NCBI GenBank assembly: GCA_036939755.1
Contig: JALLAZ010000288.1
Location: forward strand, 1 to 27,322
DNA from: Stephanodiscus triporus
Taxonomy: Eukaryota > Bacillariophyta > Thalassiosirophyceae > Thalassiosirales > Thalassiosiraceae
Length of the DNA stretch: 27,322 bases
Reading direction: 5' to 3'
The notes below the pieces were generated by a model. That model was not told the origin of the DNA. It saw only the letters and a program-made list of their open reading frames with translations, and ran no database searches. Position 1 is the stretch's first letter; each line of letters starts with the position of its first letter. Positions 9,702-18,390 of this stretch are shown here, piece by piece. Both the position numbers and the translations under genes were made by a program.

Positions 9702-10802
9702 CTACAATATTAGATAGGACAGAACACATGGAACAATGTCCGTATTGAGAATGTCGTCAATATTGGTATTGACAATGCCTCTGTTCCGGTAGATGGCAAG
9801 CTCCAACAATCGTGGAGCATCCTTCAAATTTTCATAGATGGAAAGCTTGGAATTGATGGAGTCAAAATAAGCATCCAATTCTTCGGGGACGATGAAAGGA
9901 ATGACCCGAAGCATGGTATGGATGTCGCTCTGCCATTGCCTTGCTTCTACGAGACCCACACGCTCTGGAATATTGCATCGGACAAAAAAGGAATACGTGC
10001 TAGGAGACATTTCATGAATGCCACGATTCCACCAATCCCGCATCGACTCTCCAGAAACAAACTCTTCAATTTCCTGGCGAAATTCCACCCTCGTCAACTG
10101 CGAGCAATTTTTGAATACCTCCTTGCCAATCTCCACGACAGATGGGGGGATCGCAATGGCCTGCAGTGACGTGCAATCGCTAAATGCCCCCTCCCCAATC
10201 TTCTCAAGCCCATCACGAAGCTCCACATTTGTCAATCGTGAGCAGCCATGGAATGCCCACCCATCAGTCACCTTTACAGATGGGGGGATCACAATGGCAT
10301 GCAGTGACCTGCAGCCGTAAAATGCCCTCTCCCCAATCTTCATCAACCCATCAGAAAGCTCCACATTTGTCAACCGTGAGCAGCTATGGAATGTCGCCTG
10401 TTCAATCACCTTTACAGATGGGGGGATCACGATGCGATGGAGCGATAAGCATTCGCGAAATGCCCCCTCCCCAATCTTCTTGAGCCCCTCAGAAAGCTCC
10501 ACATTCGTCAACTCTGAGCAAAAGTCAAATGCCCGATCTTCAATCTCTTTGACAGATGGGGGGATCACGATGTCATGCAGTGATGCGCATCTGCCAAATG
10601 CCGCCCCCCCAATCTTCTTGAGCCCCTCGCTAAGCTCCACATTCTTCAAGCGTAAGCAGCTATGGAATGCCGCACCTTCAATCACCTGGACAGATGGATG
10701 GACTCTGACACGAGTAATGTCCCTTGGAATATCTCCGCTACTCTGCCCGGTATAAGTAAAAGTGAATTCATTTCGTTTTCGTTTGCTCCCGGCGGCGCTC
10801 AT
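9702..10802 (-). CDS. BspA-type leucine-rich-repeat protein (LRR_5)
   Basis: A single-exon protein of 366 residues. It starts MSAAGSKRKRNEF, with a short basic stretch that could act as a nuclear signal. It then has TGQSSGDIPRDITRVRVHPS, the lead-in common to diatom BspA-like proteins. The body is about ten 23-residue repeats in pairs: LTNVELSEGLKKIGEGAF alternates with SLHAIVIPPSVKVIE. This is the BspA/TpLRR pattern, which forms a solenoid used for protein binding. The last 130 residues have no repeats and end with a hydrophobic VLSYLIL. These genes are abundant in centric diatoms, and their function is mostly unknown. There is no signal peptide, so an intracellular location is likely. It diverges from the IDI gene across 356 bp. 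Confidence 0.88.
   Translation of the reverse strand: MSAAGSKRKRNEFTFTYTGQSSGDIPRDITRVRVHPSVQVIEGAAFHSCLRLKNVELSEGLKKIGGAAFGRCASLHDIVIPPSVKEIEDRAFDFCSELTNVELSEGLKKIGEGAFRECLSLHRIVIPPSVKVIEQATFHSCSRLTNVELSDGLMKIGERAFYGCRSLHAIVIPPSVKVTDGWAFHGCSRLTNVELRDGLEKIGEGAFSDCTSLQAIAIPPSVVEIGKEVFKNCSQLTRVEFRQEIEEFVSGESMRDWWNRGIHEMSPSTYSFFVRCNIPERVGLVEARQWQSDIHTMLRVIPFIVPEELDAYFDSINSKLSIYENLKDAPRLLELAIYRNRGIVNTNIDDILNTDIVPCVLSYLIL
10141..10692 (-). repeat. 138-bp tandem coding repeat, four units
   Basis: The landmark GATGGGGGGATC-like string recurs at about 10141, 10279, 10417 and 10555, exactly 138 bp apart, with a decayed copy near 10693. Each unit encodes two LRRs (46 residues). DNA identity between units is high by eye, which suggests recent unit duplication or gene conversion within the LRR gene. 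Confidence 0.9.
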
Positions 10803-11158
10803 GTTGCATGTTGGCCAAAGTGGAATGAGAGACGACGCGCGCTCCTTCTCAAGAGGATAAAATATAAAACATATCCCGCCGCTCTTCTTGGGTGGAATGT
10901 GGAATGGCGATGGAGTTTGGCGCGGTGGCGCGAGCGGCCTAACGCCCCACCCCCTGTCGAAAAATGATAGGAGTAAAGATAAATACGGCTGTCTGCTTAC
11001 AGCCCCTCTCTCTCCTCTTCAGTGGTGGCTGTGGAGTCTCACAAGTCGCCGCACAGCCACAAAATTTCAAGGAGGCTAAGTAGATATCTCTGCAGAGTGA
11101 GAGCGAGAGATACCATAGATCGGGTGGAGAGAGGCGGGGGGCGGGGAAAGTTAACGAC
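10803..11158. promoter_or_regulatory. Divergent promoter region between LRR and IDI genes
   Basis: The 356 bp separate two start codons on opposite strands, so both promoters must lie here or in the 5' UTRs. AT-rich stretches occur near 10855-10880 and 10965-10985. No individual element can be assigned confidently. Confidence 0.4.
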
Positions 11159-12280
11159 ATGCCGTCGTATTGCTCGCGAAGGATGTCGCTGGGCTGCTGC
11201 CTGGGCCTGAGCCTGAGCCTGTCCGGCGGTCGCGCCGTGAGCGGCTTCTGCCTCCGCCGGACTGCCTCCCTCGCGTCGACGTCGGCCGCGACTTCGATGC
11301 CGTCCGCGCCGTCGCGGGTCGGCCCGGCGCCCTCGGGCCATCCTCGAGACGTCCCCCCCGTCGCGTGGCGAGCAATGACGGCGACGGCGACGACCGCGAC
11401 GACGACGGGATCGTCGTCCCGGGACGACGACGCCATGTCGGGACAGCAGCTCCGGTTCATGGAGAGCGACGCTGTCCTGGTCGTCGACTTCGACGACGTC
11501 GTCCTCGCGGACGCGCCGTCGACGTCGAAGAGGGAGTCGCACGTCTTCTCCCCCGACGCGCCCCGGGGAATACTCCATCGCGCGTTCTCGGTCTTCCTCT
11601 TCGACATGTCCACGTCGGAGCTCCTGCTGCAGAAAAGGGCGTCGACGAAGATCACCTTCCCGAACGTGTGGACGAACACCTGCTGCTCCCATCCCCTGCT
11701 CGGGATGGACCCGCCGGAGTCGGAGCTGGAAATGGACGTATCGTCGTCGTCGACGACGACGACGACGACGGGCGGCGAGGGGAACAACGTTAGGGGCGTT
11801 AGGAATGCCGCGGTGCGCAAGCTCCGGCACGAGCTGGGAATACATCCCTCCGAACTGTCGCGCGAATGCGGCGCTCGGTTCAAGTACCTCACGAGGGTCC
11901 ACTACTGGGCGGCCGACACCGTGACGCACGGCACGGACAGTCCTTGGGGGGAGCACGAGATCGATTACATCCTCTTCGTCGGTGTACCCGACAAGGGACG
12001 AGTGACGCTGGACGACGTCAACGACGACGAGGTCGACGAGGTCCGTTGGGTGGACCGCCATCGGATGAGGGAGATGTTCGACGACGACGGTCTGTTGTTC
12101 TCGCCTTGGTTTCGCATCATCGCCGATCGATGGCTGATGGGCGGGGGGGGTTGGTGGGACGATCTGGATCGTACGATGAACACGAACGACCGCTGCGATC
12201 ATGACACGATACACCGATTCGATCCGCCCCCGGAGCACATGGGTGGCGCGGGCGACGCTGGTCCCTTATTTCTCAATTGA
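11159..12280 (+). CDS. idi: Isopentenyl-diphosphate delta-isomerase, type I
   Basis: A single-exon protein of 373 residues. The Nudix-fold isomerase domain begins near residue 130. LLLQKRASTKITFPNVWTNT is followed by CCSHPL, which holds the catalytic Cys. GVRNAAVRKLRHELGI is the Nudix-like helix, and WGEHEIDYILF holds the catalytic Glu. The enzyme interconverts IPP and DMAPP for isoprenoid synthesis. The first 130 or so residues are an extra leader: basic start, hydrophobic CCLGLSLSLSGG, then AVSGFCLRR and Ser/Thr/Ala-rich sequence. That layout fits a bipartite plastid or a mitochondrial presequence, but the Phe is not in the strict ASAF position. A Ser/Thr insert (about residues 195-210) interrupts the domain. 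The protein stops after the isomerase, whereas several diatoms carry IDI fused to squalene synthase, so this may be the separate plastid-type isoform. Confidence 0.93.
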   Translation: MPSYCSRRMSLGCCLGLSLSLSGGRAVSGFCLRRTASLASTSAATSMPSAPSRVGPAPSGHPRDVPPVAWRAMTATATTATTTGSSSRDDDAMSGQQLRFMESDAVLVVDFDDVVLADAPSTSKRESHVFSPDAPRGILHRAFSVFLFDMSTSELLLQKRASTKITFPNVWTNTCCSHPLLGMDPPESELEMDVSSSSTTTTTTGGEGNNVRGVRNAAVRKLRHELGIHPSELSRECGARFKYLTRVHYWAADTVTHGTDSPWGEHEIDYILFVGVPDKGRVTLDDVNDDEVDEVRWVDRHRMREMFDDDGLLFSPWFRIIADRWLMGGGGWWDDLDRTMNTNDRCDHDTIHRFDPPPEHMGGAGDAGPLFLN

Positions 12281-12590
12281 GTCGATGGGGAGAGGGAAGG
12301 GGGGTGGAGGGGGGTATCGATGGCGGTGGAGTATGAGGAGTAGTATCGGGAGGGAGGAGAGGCGGGAGTGTGACTCGAAGGTATCGTTCATATTGCTGCA
12401 TTAGGAATATGCTAAGGAAGATGTTTGTCGGAAGGCATTGTCTACGATGCTGTCTTTACACCATGCTCTACAATAAAATTGATAGAACAAGAGAAAATTT
12501 AGTTCAGAAACTACTCTTGGGCATATGTACTGACATTAAATGTGCCCAATCTCAACCTATGTGCATCCTCTCTCCACATGCATTATGGCA
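12281..12590. other. Intergenic, convergent 3' ends
   Basis: Presumed 3' UTRs of the IDI and Msp1-like genes: G-rich to about 12370, then AT-rich with AATAAA-like text near 12472-12480. No gene was seen. Confidence 0.55.
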
Positions 12591-14698
12591 TCATCCCGTA
12601 GCAGTACCAAAAAACATCTCTGGCGGTGCATCATCATCCGCTTCTTCGTGGGATTTGTAGATTTCGCCGTCAGTTTGGTCTACGATCTTCATCGACGATG
12701 CAGCGGCCATGGCCATTTCTATCAGCTGCTGTATGTCCACACTGGCCCCCTTCGCCTTACTACTTCTCTTGGCCTCCTTACCATTCGAGCCCTTGTTGCC
12801 ATCCGTCGCCCTCGATATGTCCGCCGCCATGGAAGCCCTCTCCTCCCTCCCGCGTAGGAACTCCTTGGTCTGGAATTGCCTCGCCGATTCCCCGGTCCTT
12901 TTCACCTTCCGGATGGCGAGGAGGAAATCGTGCTCGTTCACGGGACGGGCCCTCGTGCCGCGGGGCGGGAAGCCGCTCGACATCTTTCGCCTAAGGACGG
13001 GCGCTGCGGAGGGGGTGGGAGCCGCGGACCCGTCCTCCTCCCCCCTTCCCGCGACGGCGACGCATCCCGCCGCCCTCCTCGACGCGCCGGTCGTCATTTC
13101 CCTCACCGGCTCCCACGCCGCTGCCCTGCAGACCTCCTTCAGGTCGCTCCCCGAATACCCCTCTGTCCTACGCGCTAATTCCGGAATGTAGTCCCGCGCC
13201 GCCTCGGTCATGCTCTGCCTCTCCAGGAACAACCGCAGCAATTGGAGTCGGGACTCGGTCGAGGGGAGTGGGATTTCGAAGGAACGGGGAAGACGACGTA
13301 GTATGGCGGGATCGACGTCGTAGGGACGGTTGGTCGCGCCGAGGACGATGACGGGGGGCGCGGGAAGGAGGGGCGATTCGAGCTCGAGTCCGTTCGCGAC
13401 GTCGGCGGCACCTCCGCCTCCTCCCCTCCTCTCGCTGAGCAGCCCATCCCACAGGGTCAGGAACTCGCTCTTCATGCTGCTCACCGCACTCCCCTCCGTA
13501 GAATCCCTCTGCGACAGGAACGCGTCTATCTCGTCTATGAAGACGACGCTGGGGGCCAATTTCCGCGCCAGTTGAAACGTCGCCGATATCAATTTATTGC
13601 TCTCGCCGAACCACTTGTTCATTATCGTCGATAGCTGTACGTTGACGAAGGTGGCGTGCGACTCCTTGGCGATGGCTGTTGACGTCGAACAATTGTATTG
13701 GCGCAATAATTGTAAGAATAAGCAGGAATTGGCGCCCAAAAAGGGGGCAGCGATGCAACGGCAGCATATCGAAGAATCGAGCGAGACGAGACGAGTAAAT
13801 CCCACCTTTTGCCAACATTGTTTTGCCCGTCCCGGGAGGCCTGCGAAGAAGAAGGTAAATAACGAATGTTACGGACCAGAATCATCGACGAGGGATTCAA
13901 GAATAAACGACGATGGAACGGAATGGATCGCCGTTTCCTGTCGTCATCCTTTCCCCCACACACACATACACACACGGCAGGACCAACTTACCCGTAGAGC
14001 AATATGCCCTTGGGGGGCGATACCAACCCCGAATCGCTCACGAATAGGTCCGGCCTGAGAAGCGGCAACACCACCAGGTCGTAAACCTCGCTCTTGATCT
14101 CGTCCATCCCCCCGACGTCCGCGAAGTCGACCGAGAGACACGCGGGATCTATCAGGTTGTTCTGCGCTATCGACAGCTCGTAGGGCGTGAGGGAATCCAG
14201 CGACACCAGCGATCGTTCGTGATGCGCTTTGAGTTCATCGCGCAGCGCCAGGGCGTATCTCCGACCCCTCTCCCCCTCCTCGTCGTCGTCGTCGCCGTCG
14301 TCGTCCTGGGCATCGTCGCGCCGCCGCGCGGCGGGGGGGTCCTCCTTCTTCTCCTCCCGTCGGTCGTCGTCGTGCTGGCCCTCGAGCTCCTCCATCATCG
14401 CCCCCAGCGTGGCCCGATATCGAGACTCTAGGAGATTCCTAAGGCGCATCGCGATCCCGTCCCTGCCGCCGACGACGCCGTTATCGGCCTCGAATCCGTC
14501 CATGCCGTCGGCGCCCCCCCCGCCGGCCGCCCCGTTCTTGTGTATCATCTTCGCGATCCATCGACTGAGGAGGAAGGACGCGGTCAGCGTCATGCCCAGC
14601 TCCAGGAGGGTGACTGCGAGGGACGCCGCGAGCGCCCTGCCGTCGTATTCCCCTCCCGTCGTCGTCCCGTCGTCCCGTCGTTTCTTTGCGGCGGTCAT
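12591..14698 (-). CDS. Msp1/ATAD1-type AAA ATPase, membrane-anchored
   Basis: Three exons on the - strand (14698-13992, 13840-13806, 13675-12591) give 608 residues. An upstream in-frame ATG at 14791 is possible, but its extension looks non-coding. One transmembrane segment (about residues 22-45, ALAASLAVTLLELGMTLTAS) is followed by an acidic insert and the AAA linker DVGGMDEIKSEVYDLVVLPL. Walker A is GPPGTGKT (residues 236-243), assembled across both introns. Walker B is VVFIDEID (Asp295, Glu296), after NKWFGESNKL pore-loop sequence. Sensor ATNRPYDVDPAILRRLPRSF and YSGSDLKEVC follow. Msp1/ATAD1 pulls mislocalised tail-anchored proteins out of the outer mitochondrial and peroxisomal membranes. 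This protein is much longer than the usual 360 residues, because of the acidic insert and a Ser/Lys-rich C-terminal extension. The 35-nt middle exon is notable. It diverges from the UEV-RING gene by 130 bp. Confidence 0.9.
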
Positions 14699-14828
14699 GG
14701 TTTTGGAGGTCTGGAGAATGGCGAATCGATTAGTCCCGTATCCAAATGGCGGGACCGACCGCGGTGGGTCGCGGGAACCGTAAGAAGTCACGAATTATCC
14801 GTGGTGTGTGGTGTGACATTGTAACATC

Positions 14829-16133
14829 ATGAAGTCGAATATGTTTGGGAGGCTAGGTTTGGGGCGAAGTAATAACACTGAACGAAAGTTTTGCGTTATC
14901 ATTCCCAGCAACGTCAGGCCAGGGGGTCGATTCCAAGTGTCCGCCGGGGGGCGGGTCGTGCGACTGAACTGTCCCGAAAATTCCATGCCTGGAGATACCG
15001 TGCATTTTACTGTCCGGGACAATGTCCCTGTCATGCTGTCCAACGACGACAATGGCAATTCCGGAAACAGAAGTCGCAGCATCAATGGCGGGGGTATCGA
15101 GGGCGGCTCAAACCCCCCTTCCCTGCCCCTCGATTCGGCGTCTCCCTCCCCACCGTCCTTGTCATCACCATCACCATCACCAATCATCATGTCGACGAAG
15201 GATGCCTTGATTTCCATCGTCTTCAACCGCCTCAGTGGCGTGTACCGCGACTCGTCCCGTGTCATGAGGGATGCCAAAGACCTACTCCTCTCCTCCCATC
15301 TCGGCTCGCAGCTCCACCCCCGGGCGGGGCCGCTTTCCATGACGCCGGGGAGGCCATGCCAATCGCTTGGATTGATGGATTCTCCGGATAACATTCCTAT
15401 CGAGCGCCGGCACCAGAATGCTTTCGCGAGGGTGCTCAGGGTTTGGGTGCTCAGCGGCATTTCATCCTCCTCGTTGATGCTGATGCTAAAGGGGACCCTC
15501 CCTATGACGTATTGTGGCGTCATCTACCACATACCCATTGAAATGTTCCTTCCACCGCTCTACCCCGCTCGTCCTCCCATAGTATTCGTGAGGCCGACGG
15601 CGACCATGTCCATCAAGGCGAGTCACAAGCACGTCGGACAGGACGGGATGGTGTACATGCCGTATTTGCTTTCCTGGAAGTCAGAAACTCACGACCTGAC
15701 GGAGCTCGCAGCTTTGATGAGCAGCATGTTCGGTGACGAGCCGCCGTGCTATGCCAGGCCGAGCAACGCAACTTCGAAATTAGAGGAGGCAAGGCTGCAA
15801 GAGAAGGCCGAAGCCGAACGACGCCCTGAAGCTCAAACTTCTGGTAGGAGTGAGTCGAAAATGTGCGTCATCTGTATGGAACGACCTGTTCGATACCTGA
15901 CTATTCCCTGTGGGTAAGTACGTGTCGATAGATGTCTTATAATTTGCGTGCAACATATTTTTCTGAAAAATTTTCTTGCAATCACCACACTTTATCCGAA
16001 TAGTCATCCATGCTTGTGTGAAGAGTGCAATAACTCGCATATCAAGTCAAGATTACAGTCAAAGTGTCCTGAGTGTCGTAATATATTTAGTTCAACGGTC
16101 ATATTTTATGGAAGAGTAGTGAATGATGAATAA
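14829..16133 (+). CDS. UEV (TSG101-like) domain fused to C3HC4 RING finger
   Basis: Two exons (14829-15913, 16004-16133) give 404 residues. An N-terminal module (about 20-65) reads CVIIPSNVRPGGRFQVSAGG and later NCPENSMPGDTVHFTV, a P-G-V-x-PG-x-x-F motif seen in many stramenopile proteins. After a Ser/Pro linker comes a ubiquitin E2-variant domain (about 125-305): LKGTLPMTYCGVIYHIPIEM, YPARPPIVFVRPTATM, GMVYMPYLLSW and DLTELAALMSSMFGDEPP. It lacks an E2 catalytic Cys, like TSG101/Vps23 of ESCRT-I. A charged helix then leads to a RING with Cys346, Cys349, Cys361, His363, Cys367, Cys370, Cys383 and Cys386. The intron falls inside the RING. TSG101 normally ends in a coiled coil and steadiness box, not a RING. 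I infer that ubiquitin or PTAP-type binding is coupled to E3 ligase activity. The stop is followed by AATAAAATAAAATAAA-type A-rich signals. Confidence 0.9.
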
Positions 16134-16804
16134 AATAAAATAAATTTGTTCTGATTAGTTATTTGTGAGCCACACCCAGAGTATCGTAGATCACCCCTTC
16201 GCCTCAAACCACTTCACGTAGCAGTATTTTCATATAATCAGACGCAATTCCTGCTACACAAGGGAGGCAATTGAACTAGGTATCCCGAAGGGATGGACCA
16301 ACTACACCTAACCAGGATAGGTGGCATAATGGCATGGGCACAAATATTATGGAAGAGTTCAATCAGGAGGGCTGCATCAAGTACCATACACAGAATGACG
16401 ACGCATCATGCATGGAAGTTCGAGATGGAAGAATGGGGGACCCCGACAAAATAATTACAACTCCCGGGGGAGCAGGTATGATGAACTATCTCTAGTGAGG
16501 TACCGTACACACCTACGGAGCAACACACTAAAAAGCAACAAGCTATCTAGGTAGATAAAATCATGACGCGCAAACCAACCTGCCACATTTCTCCTCGATC
16601 GGGCATTCGGTTCGAACGCACACATGAAGTACACACCCGGCCCACTTTTTTTTCTTACCGAACCTCGCCCGAAAAAAAGGTCAAACGGTAACGCGCCCCT
16701 CACCATCCCATCCCCTATCCGTGTCCCTCCCGCGATCTCGTTTCCGCATCCGTCGCATGCCACACACATAATATATTATGCCCCCCCCCCCCCCCCCCCT
16801 TCCT
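16134..16804. other. Gene-free region with short unassigned frame and poly-C tract
   Basis: Starts with the UEV-RING 3' UTR. A 53-residue + frame at 16293-16454 (MDQLHLTRIGG to WGTPTK) has no recognised family and could be a decayed element or chance. A 19-C homopolymer at 16781-16799 sits just past the stop of the - strand plastid gene. No RNA gene was seen. Confidence 0.5.
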
Positions 16805-17710
16805 TCATATGGAAACCATCTTCAACGTATCCCCCATCCCCATGTCCATGCCGTCGTACTGCTCGATCGCCACCTTCGCGACCTCCACGCTCTCGAACTG
16901 CACCTCCCCCACGAGGGTGATGCCGTCGTCGCTGACCTGCACGGACATGTCCTCGATCCCGCCGAGCGCCTCCAGGGTCATCCTAAGGCCGTATTCGCCC
17001 ATGTTCGCGGGGAAGCCCCCGAATCGCACCCTCGGGGTGGTGACCTCCGGACGCGCGTTCAGCGCCGTCTCGACCTCGTCGAGGAAGGTCCCGTACGACG
17101 ACATGTACCTCGACCTCGCCCCCTCCGGCTCGTTGCAGTACTCGGCCGCGACGTTCATGCGATTGTGATCCCCCGACGATTTCAGGGCGTCGTACATGTC
17201 CCTGAATACCGGTTTCGTCCACAGCATCTCCTCGAACCTCGAACCGAACTTCGTCGGGGGGGAGTCGTTCGATCCCGACGACGATCCCGATCCCGACGAT
17301 CCCGACCCGCCGCCCTTCATGACCGTGCGCAACTCGACGAGCATCAGCTTGACGTCCATGTCCCCCATGTCGGCGGGCGCGCGCACGCCCGACTGCGCGA
17401 GCTCGGCCACGACCTCGTCGTACTCCATGAGCTGTATGACGTTGAATTCCTCCATCACGCCGGGATCGTTGTAGTCGATGGCCATCATCATCGCGAGGGA
17501 GGAGGAGGAGGAGGAGGAGGAGGGGGATGACGGGGGAGCGACGACCGCGTTGGTCGTGGCCGTCGTCGACGACGGCCACGACGATGACGACGAGGGCCGT
17601 CGGCCGCCGCCGGTGACGACGACGAACCGACCTCCGGTCGCGATGAATGCGGAGGCCGACGACGAGGCGAGGAGGGGGAGGAGGAGGGACGCGTAGGGCG
17701 ATGGCGGCAT
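16805..17710 (-). CDS. Predicted plastid-targeted protein, unknown function
   Basis: A single-exon protein of 301 residues. It begins with a signal peptide whose end reads SSSASAFIATGG. This is the ASAF-type cleavage motif with Phe at +1 that marks stramenopile bipartite plastid leaders, and a Ser/Thr/Pro-rich, Asp/Glu-poor transit-like stretch follows. The mature part begins near MAIDYNDPGVMEEFNVIQLM and contains a small helical region (DEVVAELAQSGVRAPADMGD, then VKLMLVELRTVMKGG). A Gly/Ser spacer and FEEMLWTKPVFRDMYDALKS follow. The C-terminus has the beta-alpha-beta look of an RRM or similar ferredoxin-like fold (ITLVGEVQFESVEVAKVAIE then YDGMDMGMGDTLKM), but no RNP aromatic signature is certain. 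I do not recognise the family. It diverges from plastid ATP sulfurylase, so shared light- or plastid-linked expression is possible but not shown. Confidence 0.85.
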   Translation of the reverse strand: MPPSPYASLLLPLLASSSASAFIATGGRFVVVTGGGRRPSSSSSWPSSTTATTNAVVAPPSSPSSSSSSSSLAMMMAIDYNDPGVMEEFNVIQLMEYDEVVAELAQSGVRAPADMGDMDVKLMLVELRTVMKGGGSGSSGSGSSSGSNDSPPTKFGSRFEEMLWTKPVFRDMYDALKSSGDHNRMNVAAEYCNEPEGARSRYMSSYGTFLDEVETALNARPEVTTPRVRFGGFPANMGEYGLRMTLEALGGIEDMSVQVSDDGITLVGEVQFESVEVAKVAIEQYDGMDMGMGDTLKMVSI

Positions 17711-17742
17711 CGTGATGCGTGATGATGGTACAAGGATTCTTC

Positions 17743-17774
<32 letters not shown>

Positions 17775-18256
17775 TATCAACTCAACCTAACTCGAGTGTG
17801 GTGTCTGATGGATGGATGGAGATGGGGGATGATATGCGATGATGATGACTTGGATTGGAGAGATGGATCCGATCCGACTTCTTTCGAGGCAGGGTCGATG
17901 TTGATGACGGTGCGCAGACAGGCGCGCGGGCAGGGTTCTTTTGACCGGACACAACATGCACCATCATCATCGCTCATTGGTTCCACCTGGAGTCACAAGT
18001 ATCCACGACAAAGAAAGGTCGTACGTGGCGTCACCTGCACCAAGGAAAAAGATTCCCCCAAAACCACCACCATCCTCTCTCTGTGTCAAAGGAAGGGTCT
18101 GGTAGGTGTGCCCCGCCCCCGCCCGGGCCGCCCCGCCACTTGAAAACACACGACGAAAACACCGCCGACGACACCAACAACAACACATGGACAGCCGACA
18201 AGGAACACAAGCAATATATATATAAATAAAATCTCCATCGACTCTCTGAAAGAAAA
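17711..18256. promoter_or_regulatory. Divergent promoter region between two plastid-protein genes
   Basis: The 546 bp lie between the starts of the unknown plastid protein (-) and ATP sulfurylase (+). There is an AAT trinucleotide run at about 17747-17768. A TATATATATAAATAAA stretch at about 18215-18230, 26-40 bp before the sulfurylase ATG, is a candidate TATA element, but it would imply a very short 5' UTR. Short open frames here lack coding character. Confidence 0.4.
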
Positions 18257-18356
18257 ATGAAGTTCTCCCTCGCCATCCTCGCCATAGCCGCAACGACGGC
18301 ACGTGCCTTCGCTCCCGCCGTCAGATCGATTTCTCGAGGAGGCAATGACGTAGTCC

Positions 18357-18390
<34 letters not shown>

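Noticed and set aside
11039..12238. 399-codon - strand frame antisense to IDI
   Set aside because: Arg/His-rich with no motifs. The + strand has all IDI catalytic motifs.
14699..14791. Upstream ATG for the Msp1-like protein
   Set aside because: The 31-residue extension is unlike Msp1 and leaves only 37 bp to the divergent gene start. Kept as an alternative only.
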